Shown here in pieces: positions 1 through 8,841 of a DNA stretch of 64,000 nt. Location: positions 1-64,000 of the forward strand of contig NZ_JASJOF010000002.1 of the NCBI RefSeq assembly GCF_030163795.1, written 5' to 3'. Both the position numbers and the translations under genes were made by a program. The notes under the pieces were generated by a model. The model was given only the letters and a program-made list of their open reading frames with translations. It did not search any database and was not told where the DNA came from. The number at the start of each line of letters is the position of its first letter. Position 1 is the stretch's first letter. This stretch comes from Roseicyclus marinus (GTDB lineage: Bacteria > Pseudomonadota > Alphaproteobacteria > Rhodobacterales > Rhodobacteraceae).

Positions 1-863
1 CGCGGCTTTACCCGATCACCATGGGCCTGTCGAAACAGCTTTTGCCGATCTACGACAAGCCGATGATCTACTACCCGATCAGCGTGCTGATGCTGGGCGG
101 CATCCGCGAGATCGCCATCATCACCACACCGCAGGACCAGGACCAGTTCCGCCGCACGCTGGGCGATGGCAGCCAATGGGGCCTGTCGCTCACCTATATC
201 CCGCAACCAAGCCCCGACGGCCTCGCGCAGGCCTATATCCTCGCCCGCGATTTCCTGAACGGCGCGCCCTCGGCCATGGTTCTGGGCGACAACATCTTTT
301 TCGGTCACGGCCTGCCCGAGATCCTGGCCGAGGCCGATGCGCAGACCCATGGCGGCACGGTCTTCGGCTATCGCGTGGCAGACCCCGAACGCTACGGCGT
401 GGTGGATTTCGCCCCCGACGGATCGGTGCGTGCCTTGATCGAGAAACCGACCCATCCGCCCTCACCCTTTGCTGTGACGGGGCTTTATTTCCTCGACGGT
501 ACCGCCCCCGACCGCGCGGCGACGGTCACCCCATCGGCGCGGGGCGAACTGGAAATCACCAGCCTTCTCGAAAGCTATCTGCACGACGGCACGTTGCGCG
601 TCGCCAAGATGGGGCGTGGGTTCGCCTGGCTCGATACGGGCACCCATGCGAGCTTGCTCGATGCGGGAAACTTCGTGCGGACGCTTGAGCAACGTCAGGG
701 GATGCAGACCGGCAGCCCCGATGAAATCGCCTATGCGCAGGGCTGGATCTCTGCAGAAGATCTGGCCGCCCGCGCATCCCTGTTTGGCAAGAACGAATAC
801 GGGACATATCTATATTCGCTTTTGACTGCGATAACCGCCGATCATTCATCGGACCGACGATGA
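1..863 (+). CDS. rmlA: Glucose-1-phosphate thymidylyltransferase, 5'-truncated by window edge
   Basis: Makes dTDP-glucose from glucose-1-phosphate and dTTP, the first step of dTDP-L-rhamnose synthesis in the cytoplasm. The frame is open to the window edge: the six codons before the first visible ATG (position 21) read RLYPIT, the family's N-terminal nucleotide-binding loop, so the true start lies just upstream. Further family motifs are SKQLLPIYDKPMIYYP, LGDNIFFGHGL and EKP. About 286 residues are visible, so only the first few are missing. rmlB, rmlC and rmlD are not in the window and may lie upstream. The gene converges on the sensor kinase with about 100 bp between them. Its product could feed the rhamnosyltransferase-like gene at 11172. 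Family assignment is secure. Confidence 0.93.
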   Translation, partial: RLYPITMGLSKQLLPIYDKPMIYYPISVLMLGGIREIAIITTPQDQDQFRRTLGDGSQWGLSLTYIPQPSPDGLAQAYILARDFLNGAPSAMVLGDNIFFGHGLPEILAEADAQTHGGTVFGYRVADPERYGVVDFAPDGSVRALIEKPTHPPSPFAVTGLYFLDGTAPDRAATVTPSARGELEITSLLESYLHDGTLRVAKMGRGFAWLDTGTHASLLDAGNFVRTLEQRQGMQTGSPDEIAYAQGWISAEDLAARASLFGKNEYGTYLYSLLTAITADHSSDRR

Positions 864-961
864 ACACACGCCCAGATTGAATAGTTCGGCTGAACGCCTA
901 CCGCCCCGCTATCGAAGTCTTTTTGCGGAACGTTCAACCTTCCGCGCAGATTAGACCAGGC

Positions 962-3598
962 TCAAATTTTTATACTGGAAAGCGCAGATTCTGTATCCGA
1001 CCATATCGACCGCAAGCGTGAGCCAGTCGTTATATCGTTATGCACCCCCCGATGGATCGCATCCTCAACGGCGACGAGTTCTCCATGAAGTGCTAAGGCA
1101 CCGAACATGGCGGCAGACCCCGCTGCGTGATGGGCTTCATTGGCAAGCTCGGGTCCTATCTCACCGCGCTCGATAAAGGATGCGACTGCCTCTACGCTTT
1201 CCGCCATTTCATTGCAAAAGCTCGCTAAGAGATCTGAGAACTTCGAACGGCCTAGAGCGCTGTTGAGCTCCTTGAGCTGGGTATCGTCAAGCAATATGGT
1301 CGAGTTGGGAGTGGCAATGGCGGACCAGTGGGGACCTCGTGAAAACCGAGCAAGCATGGAGCGCAGACCGCGCCTCGAGATCGGCTTGACAAGGATGTCA
1401 TCAAGACCCGCAGCCCGGAAACGCTCTTTATCGGAGTCGGCTGCATGCGCCGTAAGGGCGACTATTGGAAGACGTGTGCCTCGCCCCTCAGCTAGACGGA
1501 TGGCCCGAGTAGCTTCTACACCGTCGAGCACGGGCATGGAAATATCCATGAAAACGATGTCGTAGGAAGCTTTATCGACCTTTTCGACACCCTGTTGACC
1601 GTTATGAGCCTCGTCTACAGTGTGACCGTCCTGCTCGAGAAGGTCGCGTAGCACGATCCGGTTGATACGATTGTCCTCTACGATAAGAATTTTCATCGGC
1701 GCGACGACCGCTGCATCTGTAGAGTACTCTACGGTGCTTTCAGGCGGGCTAGGGGGCAACCCCATAGCTGTGACCGATTCCAATGGTATGCGCACGCGGA
1801 ATAGGCTTCCTTTACCTTTGACACTCTCAACGCAGATCTCGCCGTCCATCGCCTTTACGAGGCGTCGTACGATGCCAAGGCCAAGACCTGTACCGCCGAC
1901 GGCACGGGTATAAGAGGTGTCAAGGGTCACGAAGTCTTCAAAAATCCTTTCGAGGTCAGAGCCATCGATGCCAATTCCATCGTCGATCACGCGAAACTCA
2001 ACTGCTTCAAGACCATCTAGGCGTTCGGCCTCAACCAAGATCGTGCCATTGCGCGTAAACTTAATTGCATTGCCCAAAAGGTTTAGCAGCACCTGCCGAA
2101 TACGTATCGGATCGCCAACAACAGTGTTTTGATCGCCAATCATGACACGACATGCGAGAGCATTTCCTCGGTGCTCTGCTACAATACGCTGACTTTCAAT
2201 TAATTCGCGCACAAGCGCGTCCAGCGAGAATGGCTCTTTGTTGAGAGCGATCTTGCCTGACTCAATGCGAGACATATCAAGCACGGTGTCTACATGATAC
2301 AAGAGTTGTCGCCCTGACGCTCGGATTATATCAAGATATTCACGTTCCTTCGGTGAGCGGTCGCGCACGTCGAGCAGATCGAGCGTGCCAAGCATTCCAT
2401 TTAGTGGCGTGCGCATCTCGTGACTCATGACGGCGATCAGATCGGCCTTGGCCTTTTCGCCGGCCACCGCCTCGTCTCGGGCTTCGATCAACTCACGCTC
2501 GGCGGCGACCCGGTGCGAAATGTCACGTATGTAGGAAATGAAAACCTCACCATCGCGGGTTTCTGCAGACGAGATTGACAATTCTACAGGAAAAACTCTA
2601 CCCAACTTGTTGCGCGCTTCGAGCCGGACGCGTCCCTTGTCGATCACGCGTTTCTCGCCGGTGCTCAAGTAGCGCCGCATGCCGTCAGCGTGGGCAGCGC
2701 GGTGGTGGTCCGGCACGATCAGGTCGTCCATCGGATTGCCTAGAGCTTCCTCGCGGGCATAGCCGAAGATATTCTCTGCAGCACTATTGAATTCAAGAAT
2801 ACGTCCCTGGTCGTCAGCCACAATAATTGCATCGAGCGACGTTGAAATTATCGTTCCAAGTCGAGCCCTTGTTTGCCCCTCTTGGTAGGCGCGAGTGCGT
2901 TCCCGAAGCACGAAATGAGCAAGTAAAGCAAGTAGCACAACCATAAAGAAGAACAGCGCAAATGTAATTCTAGAGACAAAAGACAGCGTCGAGGCAACGC
3001 CAGACCTTTGTTCGTCCGATTGGCGCGCCAGGGCAGCGACACCCTGAATAGTTACAGTCCGCACATCGGCTCTGATCTGTTCGGCACGGGCAGAAAGCAT
3101 GGGGAGCCCAGCGCGAAGCTGAGCATCTTCCGCATCAATCAACGGGACCATATCTTCGAGAAAAGCTTCGAGACGAGAGAGGGCCGCCATCGCGGACGGG
3201 TCTTGTCTTACGATCGAGAAGAGCGGGCTCGACTGAAGAATATTGAAACGGCTGTACAGTATGTCGAACCGACGTCGTACTTCGCCGACTGGATTAGGTT
3301 CCAATCCATCCGTAACCAAAGCATCGTTGATGGCATCGACCAGCCCGAGAAGTTCGACGTCGGCCTGCGCTAGCGACCATTGGGTGTTGTCAGAATTAGC
3401 GGTTGCGAGCTCATCGATCTCTCGGCTGACTTGCTGACCCATATTGATCAGAAAAGCAAAGGCCAAGACAGCTGGTATCAGGCTAAAAAGGATAAATGCC
3501 CACAGACGAAATCGTCGACTGTCAGACTGGCGACTTGTCCCTCTTGGCCGCTCGTCAACCTGGGTCAGGGCAGCACCTCGATCCTGTCGAGCTGCCAA
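962..3598 (-). CDS. Hybrid sensor histidine kinase (PAS-HisKA-HATPase-REC-HPt)
   Basis: An 878-residue membrane sensor kinase. Two membrane segments (about 32-53 and 205-231) flank a roughly 150-residue periplasmic domain. A PAS domain follows at about 243-365. The HisKA domain has the phosphorylated histidine H393 in MSHEMRTPLNG. The ATPase domain carries an N box near 510, DDGIGID near 540 and GTGLGLG near 570. A receiver domain starts near 635 with phospho-acceptor D685, and a C-terminal HPt domain has H823 in EAHHAAGSA. The whole His-Asp-His relay is therefore in one protein and needs an outside Asp partner; the LuxR-type regulator at 4315 is the obvious candidate. Its start overlaps the end of the upstream periplasmic-protein gene by 34 bp, so the two are cotranscribed. 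Confidence 0.93.
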   Translation of the reverse strand: MAARQDRGAALTQVDERPRGTSRQSDSRRFRLWAFILFSLIPAVLAFAFLINMGQQVSREIDELATANSDNTQWSLAQADVELLGLVDAINDALVTDGLEPNPVGEVRRRFDILYSRFNILQSSPLFSIVRQDPSAMAALSRLEAFLEDMVPLIDAEDAQLRAGLPMLSARAEQIRADVRTVTIQGVAALARQSDEQRSGVASTLSFVSRITFALFFFMVVLLALLAHFVLRERTRAYQEGQTRARLGTIISTSLDAIIVADDQGRILEFNSAAENIFGYAREEALGNPMDDLIVPDHHRAAHADGMRRYLSTGEKRVIDKGRVRLEARNKLGRVFPVELSISSAETRDGEVFISYIRDISHRVAAERELIEARDEAVAGEKAKADLIAVMSHEMRTPLNGMLGTLDLLDVRDRSPKEREYLDIIRASGRQLLYHVDTVLDMSRIESGKIALNKEPFSLDALVRELIESQRIVAEHRGNALACRVMIGDQNTVVGDPIRIRQVLLNLLGNAIKFTRNGTILVEAERLDGLEAVEFRVIDDGIGIDGSDLERIFEDFVTLDTSYTRAVGGTGLGLGIVRRLVKAMDGEICVESVKGKGSLFRVRIPLESVTAMGLPPSPPESTVEYSTDAAVVAPMKILIVEDNRINRIVLRDLLEQDGHTVDEAHNGQQGVEKVDKASYDIVFMDISMPVLDGVEATRAIRLAEGRGTRLPIVALTAHAADSDKERFRAAGLDDILVKPISRRGLRSMLARFSRGPHWSAIATPNSTILLDDTQLKELNSALGRSKFSDLLASFCNEMAESVEAVASFIERGEIGPELANEAHHAAGSAAMFGALALHGELVAVEDAIHRGVHNDITTGSRLRSIWSDTESALSSIKI

Positions 3599-4074
3599 AT
3601 GCTGCGGGAGTAAATCGTCTCGCTCTGATATTCAGGCGAACTATCGAATGGATAGATCAGCCAAAGCGGACCCTTGTCGCGGAGGCCCATAAGTTCGCCA
3701 TTTCGAAGAAACGCGATGATCGGCCCGCCTTCGATCGCATCCGCTATTGGGATATCGACGGCATAATCATTGTGAGCAATAGCACGAAGGCTACTGCCCT
3801 CGGCCATGATGGCATCGAGCAAGTCGACAAGCTCCACGCCCTCGAAGGTCTGTAGGCCGTCGGTCCAGATCGTTGAGGTTTCAATCACCACCGTGCCGAG
3901 AGTCTCAAGGAGCGGAAGATCAAACTCAGCCGCTTGCCCGGAGTTTGTCGCGCCGATCTCCCCAGTCACGGTCAGCAGGACCTCACCCTCGGTCGGTTCA
4001 AGCGCCGTCGCGGTCCCTGCCGCCAGAATGGCAGCCGCGAGCGTCAACGGTTTAGCAAGCGAATAGAAACCCAT
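3565..4074 (-). CDS. Periplasmic molybdopterin-oxidoreductase-like protein, probable sensor partner
   Basis: A 169-residue protein with a clear signal peptide (about residues 1-25, cleavage near TATALEP). The rest resembles the sulfite-oxidase / oxidoreductase molybdopterin-binding fold: a VTGEI strand near 37, FDLPLLETLG near 50, an FEGVELVDLLD loop near 75, and GPLWLIYPFD near 135. It is about as short as the single-domain versions found in proteobacteria, and I see no cysteine to hold a molybdenum cofactor, so enzymatic activity is doubtful. It is the first gene of an operon with the hybrid kinase. A role as a ligand-binding partner of the kinase's periplasmic domain is inference from that arrangement. 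Confidence 0.7.
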   Translation of the reverse strand: MGFYSLAKPLTLAAAILAAGTATALEPTEGEVLLTVTGEIGATNSGQAAEFDLPLLETLGTVVIETSTIWTDGLQTFEGVELVDLLDAIMAEGSSLRAIAHNDYAVDIPIADAIEGGPIIAFLRNGELMGLRDKGPLWLIYPFDSSPEYQSETIYSRSIWQLDRIEVLP

Positions 4075-4173
4075 TCCTTGGCCCCTTTAACATCCTGTCT
4101 GCAGTGATCTGCACACTAACTTTGCTTGTGCCACAGCGCCCGAGGACAATCACTGGCGCAAGAGGATAATAAG

Positions 4174-4189
4174 CTATACTTTTGTATAG
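4174..4189. promoter_or_regulatory. Palindrome in the divergent intergenic region (candidate operator)
   Basis: The perfect inverted repeat CTATAC-TTTT-GTATAG lies in the AT-rich 240-bp gap between the divergent periplasmic-protein gene and the LuxR-type regulator. It is well placed to bind a dimeric regulator acting on both promoters. It could also form part of a promoter core; no binding evidence can be read from sequence alone. Confidence 0.35.
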
Positions 4190-4314
4190 GAAAGTATGTC
4201 GTTTTTCTTCTTCTCTCGCTTTCCAAGTATATTGAACGATGCAATGATGGGACGATAGTAGGGCTAGCAGGTGTGCAGATTATGGTTGAGTTCAACCAAT
4301 CACGGAGCGACGAC

Positions 4315-4917
4315 ATGCGCATTTTGGTAGCCGATGATCACGACCTCGTCCGTGAAACCATCGCCGCCTTCCTGAAATCCGAAGCCCAAGCCGAAGTCTC
4401 AACAGCCGGTTCCCTGGCCGATGCGCTCGAGATGGTCGCGACGAACGGCGCCTTCGATCTCGTGCTGCTTGACTACAACATGCCGGGCATGAACGGGCTG
4501 GAGGGCCTGCGGAGAATGATTGCTTCAAACGGCGACAAGCCTGTGGCTGTCATTTCTGGAACCACGACACGGGCGCTTGCTGAAGAAGTGCTGAATGCCG
4601 GGGCACAAGGGTTCGTCCCGAAGACACTATCCTCCAAATCGATGGTGACGGCCGCTCGCTTCATGGCTGCAGGTGAAATCTACGCGCCATTCCAGCTAGT
4701 CCGCGACCGCGACGAGGCCGCTTCGGAGCTATTGACGCCCCGAGAGACCGATGTTTTGCGTGGTGTCTGCCGCGGACAATCGAATAAAGAAATCGCACTC
4801 GACTTCGATCTGGCGGAGGCAACTGTGAAGCTTCATGTCAAAACTCTTTGCCGCAAGCTCGACGCCAAGAACCGCACCCATGCCGCGATGATCGCGCGGG
4901 ACCGCAACCTCGTGTGA
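4315..4917 (+). CDS. Two-component response regulator, LuxR/NarL family
   Basis: A 200-residue DNA-binding response regulator. The receiver domain begins MRILVADDHDLVRE, has the phospho-acceptor aspartate in LVLLDYNMPGMNGL (about residue 54), and ends near 120. The C-terminal HTH is of LuxR type: LTPRETDVLRGVCRGQSNKEIA followed by TVKLHVKTLCRKL. I chose ATG 4315 because a GGAGCG stands about 9 bases upstream and the receiver domain starts directly there; an in-frame ATG at 4282 would add 11 residues. The gene is divergent from the kinase operon and is the likely phosphate acceptor for its HPt domain. It is followed by the exopolysaccharide operon 190 bp downstream, a plausible but unproven target. 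Confidence 0.9.
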   Translation: MRILVADDHDLVRETIAAFLKSEAQAEVSTAGSLADALEMVATNGAFDLVLLDYNMPGMNGLEGLRRMIASNGDKPVAVISGTTTRALAEEVLNAGAQGFVPKTLSSKSMVTAARFMAAGEIYAPFQLVRDRDEAASELLTPRETDVLRGVCRGQSNKEIALDFDLAEATVKLHVKTLCRKLDAKNRTHAAMIARDRNLV

Positions 4918-4992
4918 CCGGCCCTCGCAGGCGACCATAGCACCCCAACGCCCCACGCACGAAATTGTTCTTGCGGGCAGCCTTACCCCGGA

Positions 4993-5010
4993 CCTATCCG
5001 AATGGATAGG
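4993..5010. promoter_or_regulatory. Palindrome upstream of the exopolysaccharide operon
   Basis: CCTATCC-GAAT-GGATAGG is a perfect 7-bp inverted repeat about 95 bp before the first exopolysaccharide gene. A near copy, CCCATCCGAAAGGATAGG, occurs at 13314-13331, just before the second block of the same locus. The shared spacing and sequence suggest an operator for a locus regulator. This is inference; the core could also arise by chance. Confidence 0.4.
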
Positions 5011-5105
5011 ATGGACTGTCCAACCGGGCGGCGTTCTCTTCTCCTGCGCGGACGACTTTATCATTAAAGCACCTTATCGCTGCCTCGACCAACTGAGGTG
5101 GACCC

Positions 5106-6353
5106 ATGATCACGATTCTCAACGCCGCTCCGGACACCGGAAATCAGGGTGTCAGCGCATTGTGCCATTCCGTCGTCGCGGGGCTTTGGCAGCGCGGCGG
5201 CCGCGCGATCACGGTCGCCGACCACGGTCGCGGCCTGCGACGTGCGGAATGGGGGGCGGTAAGTGTAGATCTTGTGGGGCTAACGCATCACCGCCGTGTC
5301 TGGCGCAGCGATAATCTACGCGCAACGCACGCTATGCTGCGCCTCGGCGTCGTCGGCACGGCACCCGCACGCGTCATTGCCCGCTCGCAGGCCGTGCTCG
5401 ACATTTCAGGCGGCGATAGCTTCACCGACATCTACGGGTCGAAGCGATTCAGCGCGATGGTGTTGACTAAGCGTCTTGCACTTGACGCCGGCGTTCCGTT
5501 GATCCTCCTACCGCAGAAGCTGGGGCCGTTTCGCGACCCAGCGAACGAAGCCAAGGCCGTCGCGATTCTGAAGCGAGCCACCGCTGTATGGGTTCGCGAC
5601 GCCAGCAGTTTTGCGTTCCTGCAGGCAGCCCTGCGTGAAGACTTCGATCCTGAACGGCACCGTCTTGCAGTCGACGTCGCGGTCGCTCTCCCTGCAGAGG
5701 CACCTGTTGGGCTCGACAGCGAGACGATGGCCTGGCTTTCTCCAGAGCGCGGTTTCCCACTGGCAGCACTGAACGTATCGGGGCTTCTATGCAACAATGC
5801 GGTGGCTGCGAAGGACAACTTCGGCTTGACCGACCGTCACGACGCCCAAATCGAGGCTGTAGCCCGTGCTTTGCTGGAGGCTGACCCATCGCTGCGATTG
5901 CTCCTAATGCCGCACGTGCATCGTCCGGTTGGCGACGCAGAAAGCGACCTTGCCGCGTCGAACGCTCTATTTCACAGGCTCGGCGCCGAAGCTGAAGGCC
6001 GGGTTCGGATAGTCGAGGCACCGCTACCGGCGATGCAGCTGAAGTGGGTACTTTCAAGATTGGACTGGTTTGCCGGGGCACGGATGCATGCCACGATCGG
6101 TGCCTTCTCCTCAGGCACACCAACGCTCGGGTTGGGCTACACCGATAAGACCGAGGGCGTCTTCGCCGAATGCGGGATCGCCAGCGACGTTGCCGACCTT
6201 CGGAAGCTCGACGCGCGTGCGCTGTCGCATCGCGCTCTAGTGTCCTACGCTCGTCGGCACGACCGTGCGGACGACCTCGCCAAACGCGTAGTCGCGCTGC
6301 GAACTCGCGCCACAAAAGAAATGGAAGAAATCGCGCGGCAGGCTGGGCTTTGA
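5106..6353 (+). CDS. Polysaccharide pyruvyl transferase family protein
   Basis: A 415-residue cytoplasmic protein of the family that puts pyruvate ketal groups on sugars from phosphoenolpyruvate. Visible family features are the N-terminal ILNAAPDTGNQGVSALCHSV, the DISGGDSFTDIYG segment near 100, PLILLPQKLGPF near 138, and a C-terminal half with RLDWFAGARMHATIGAFSSGTPTLGLGYTDK near 318-348. A GAGGTGG ribosome site stands just upstream of the ATG. It is the first gene of the long exopolysaccharide operon and overlaps the flippase gene by one base. Pyruvylation gives the polymer negative charge. The acceptor sugar cannot be told from sequence. Confidence 0.87.
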   Translation: MITILNAAPDTGNQGVSALCHSVVAGLWQRGGRAITVADHGRGLRRAEWGAVSVDLVGLTHHRRVWRSDNLRATHAMLRLGVVGTAPARVIARSQAVLDISGGDSFTDIYGSKRFSAMVLTKRLALDAGVPLILLPQKLGPFRDPANEAKAVAILKRATAVWVRDASSFAFLQAALREDFDPERHRLAVDVAVALPAEAPVGLDSETMAWLSPERGFPLAALNVSGLLCNNAVAAKDNFGLTDRHDAQIEAVARALLEADPSLRLLLMPHVHRPVGDAESDLAASNALFHRLGAEAEGRVRIVEAPLPAMQLKWVLSRLDWFAGARMHATIGAFSSGTPTLGLGYTDKTEGVFAECGIASDVADLRKLDARALSHRALVSYARRHDRADDLAKRVVALRTRATKEMEEIARQAGL

Positions 6354-7585
6354 TGGCACGCAGTCTGCAAGAGGGTAAGGCACTGGCTTGGGGCGTGCCA
6401 ATGCTGGCCGAAGCCGCAGCGCTGGGTCGCTCGGTTGCCTTTGCCTGGGCAATTGGTCCGGACGAACTGGGCCGCGCTTTGATGCTGGCGCTCACGGTGC
6501 GACTGGTAGAAATGATGAGTGATCTCGGTGCCGACCGGCTCATGCTTCAAGCGCGTGACGGCAATTCCGCGGCGCTACAGGCCGAGTTGCAGGGCGGCTT
6601 CGTGCTACGCGGGCTTCTGGGCGCGCTTGTGCTACTCGCGGCCGCGCCGGTCCTTCCGGTGCTCTTTGACGGCGGACCCACAGCTGCTTCTTACGCTCTG
6701 CTCGCGTTGGTGCCGCTTCTGCGCGGCGTCACGCATCTCGATTTCCGCCGCGCTGAGCGCGGCTTCCGCTACCGGCCGATGGCCTTGGTCGAAGGCGGTG
6801 CGACGCTGGCGATGGCCCTGGCGGTATTGCCCGCCGCCGCCGTGTTGGGCGACCACCGTGCGATGGCGTGGGTCCTAATCGCCCATGCCTCGGCGCTTGT
6901 CTTGCTTTCGCATGCCGTCGCATCGCGGCACTATCGGCTGCGGGTCTCGATCCCTGCGCTCCGGCGCATGTGGCTGTTCGGCGCGCCCCTGATGCTCAAC
7001 GCGCTCCTGATGTTCGTGACCTTCTACGCAGACCGAGTGATCGTAGCGACGGCCTATGACTGGGCGACGCTGGCTCTTTACGGAGTGGTGCTGCAACTGG
7101 CGCTGTTGCCTGCACAGATCGTGGGCCGCGCCGCCGGCTCGCTCGTGCTACCGCGGCTACGCACCGCCCTTGCGCAGGGGCGGATGGGCGCAGTCTGGGC
7201 ACCGCTCGTGGCCGCCCATGCGGGCCTTGCGGCGTTGCTAGCACTTGGTTTCGCCGTACTCGCCGCGCCCGTGATTGGACTGGTCTACGGCGCGGTCTTC
7301 CAGCCCGACGCGGCGCTCGCCTTGGCGACGGGCCTTGCAGCCGGGTTCCGCGTGCTGCGCACGCCGTTTTCGCAACTGGCAGTTGCCACGGGCCGCACCG
7401 GCGACCCGGCGCGCGCCAACATCATCCGGGCGCTGGCACTGATCCCCGCCGCGGGCGCGGCCGCGCTCGGCCTGCCGCTGGCCGGCATCGCCGCCGCCGC
7501 GGCACTTGGCGAGGCCGGCGCGACCCTTCGCGCCTGGCTTCTCACGCTGCCCCGGCGCAACCAGACACAGGAGAGCTTCGCATGA
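6353..7585 (+). CDS. Polysaccharide flippase, Wzx/MATE-like membrane protein
   Basis: A 410-residue integral membrane protein with about 12 hydrophobic segments, in the oligosaccharide flippase family that moves lipid-linked repeat units across the inner membrane. Conserved-looking stretches include LVEMMSDLGADRLMLQ near 45 and MLNALLMFVTFYADRVIVA near 215. I start it at ATG 6353, overlapping the previous stop as TGATG; the frame is open further upstream only because it runs antiparallel to coding sequence. It overlaps the next gene by ATGA. A flippase plus a separate polymerase and Wzc-like protein points to Wzx/Wzy-dependent synthesis. Confidence 0.85.
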   Translation: MARSLQEGKALAWGVPMLAEAAALGRSVAFAWAIGPDELGRALMLALTVRLVEMMSDLGADRLMLQARDGNSAALQAELQGGFVLRGLLGALVLLAAAPVLPVLFDGGPTAASYALLALVPLLRGVTHLDFRRAERGFRYRPMALVEGGATLAMALAVLPAAAVLGDHRAMAWVLIAHASALVLLSHAVASRHYRLRVSIPALRRMWLFGAPLMLNALLMFVTFYADRVIVATAYDWATLALYGVVLQLALLPAQIVGRAAGSLVLPRLRTALAQGRMGAVWAPLVAAHAGLAALLALGFAVLAAPVIGLVYGAVFQPDAALALATGLAAGFRVLRTPFSQLAVATGRTGDPARANIIRALALIPAAGAAALGLPLAGIAAAAALGEAGATLRAWLLTLPRRNQTQESFA

Positions 7586-8841
7586 GCGCCGATCCGATCA
7601 CCAAAATCGTCGCCTGCAACCTCTGCACCGGCTGCGGGGCCTGCGCGGGCGCCTTCCCAGAGTTAATACGCATGGTCGATGACCCGATGAACGGCCGCCG
7701 CCCCGTCGTCGCCGCCACCGCCGAGGGCCGCGCCGCCGCACGCGATGCCGTGGCGCTTTGCGCCGGAAGTGCAAGCGACTGGACGACGCTCGACCGCGCC
7801 GACAAAATCGATGACGACTGGGGTCCGGTGCTGGCCACGTGGGAGGGTTGGGCCACCGACGACGAGATCCGCCACCGGGGGTCCTCGGGCGGGGCCGTCA
7901 CTGCATTAGCAGCTTTCGCGCTGGAGAGCGGCGTTGCCAAGGGTGTGGCTCATATTGCCGCCCGCGTCGATGATCCGCGCCTGAACGAGGCCGTCATCAG
8001 CCGCGATCGTGCGGCCCTGATGCGCGGGGCGGGGTCGCGATATGCGCAAGCAAGCCCGGCCGAGACCCTCGGACGGATCGCCCGCAGCGACGAGGCCGTG
8101 GCCTTCATCGGAAAACCCTGCGATGTCGCATCGGCCCACAAGGCGATGCGAGCGGATAGCGGCCTTACCGACAAGATCCCACTGACCATCGCCATCTTCT
8201 GCGCCGGTGCGCCGAACCTCAATGCGACCAACAATCTGCTCGACAGGTTAGGAGTACCGAAGGGCGGCAAGGTCGTCGACCTGCGATATCGCGGGGAAGG
8301 GTGGCCGGGGCTGATGCAGGCGGAATGGGTGGACGACGATGGCAACCGCCACACCTCGGACGGTATCCCCTACGCCGAGGGCTGGGGCCGTATCCTGCAA
8401 GTCGAGCGCCGCTGGCGCTGCCGGGTCTGCGCCGATCACACCGGCGCTTTCGCCGACATCTCGGTCGGCGATCCATGGCACAACCCGCCCGAGGGCAACA
8501 CCGACGCGGGTCGGTCGCTGATCGTGGCGCGCACACTCCGCGGGCGGGCCTTTGTCGAGGCCGCCATCGCGGCGGGCGTGCTGGTGACCGAGGCACGCGG
8601 GCGCGCCGTGATCGCGGCGGCGCAGCCGAACCTGAAGGCGACGCATGGTGCCGTCTGGGGCCGCCGCGTTGCAATGCGGGCCGTCGGCCTGCGGGCGCCA
8701 CGTGACCGCGGGCTTGCGCTCTTCGGGATGTGGCGCGGGCTGAGCTTGCGCGAAAAGCTACAGTCGTTCGCGGGCACTTGGAAGCGGGTCATCCGCGAGC
8801 GCCTGTGGCGCCGCGTCGTGATTTCAGGGGCTGCGCGATGA
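7582..8841 (+). CDS. Coenzyme F420 hydrogenase beta-subunit (FrhB) family protein, polysaccharide-associated
   Basis: A 419-residue protein. The N-terminus has the iron-sulfur motif CNLCTGCGAC (four cysteines spaced C-x2-C-x2-C-x2-C). An RGSSGGAVTAL segment near 97 and FIGKPCDVASA near 175 are typical of the FrhB family, and a late segment CRVCADHTGAFADISVGDPWH near 280 adds two more cysteines. F420 itself is not expected here; members in polysaccharide loci are thought to be flavin/iron-sulfur reductases of unknown substrate, sometimes annotated as acting with pyruvyl transferases. It overlaps both neighbours by ATGA, which ties it to the operon. Exact reaction unknown. Confidence 0.85.
   Translation: MSADPITKIVACNLCTGCGACAGAFPELIRMVDDPMNGRRPVVAATAEGRAAARDAVALCAGSASDWTTLDRADKIDDDWGPVLATWEGWATDDEIRHRGSSGGAVTALAAFALESGVAKGVAHIAARVDDPRLNEAVISRDRAALMRGAGSRYAQASPAETLGRIARSDEAVAFIGKPCDVASAHKAMRADSGLTDKIPLTIAIFCAGAPNLNATNNLLDRLGVPKGGKVVDLRYRGEGWPGLMQAEWVDDDGNRHTSDGIPYAEGWGRILQVERRWRCRVCADHTGAFADISVGDPWHNPPEGNTDAGRSLIVARTLRGRAFVEAAIAAGVLVTEARGRAVIAAAQPNLKATHGAVWGRRVAMRAVGLRAPRDRGLALFGMWRGLSLREKLQSFAGTWKRVIRERLWRRVVISGAAR

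Noticed and set aside
5467-6543. 358-residue minus-strand open frame
   Set aside because: It is antisense to the pyruvyl transferase and flippase genes, with Arg/Ser-rich composition and no family feature.
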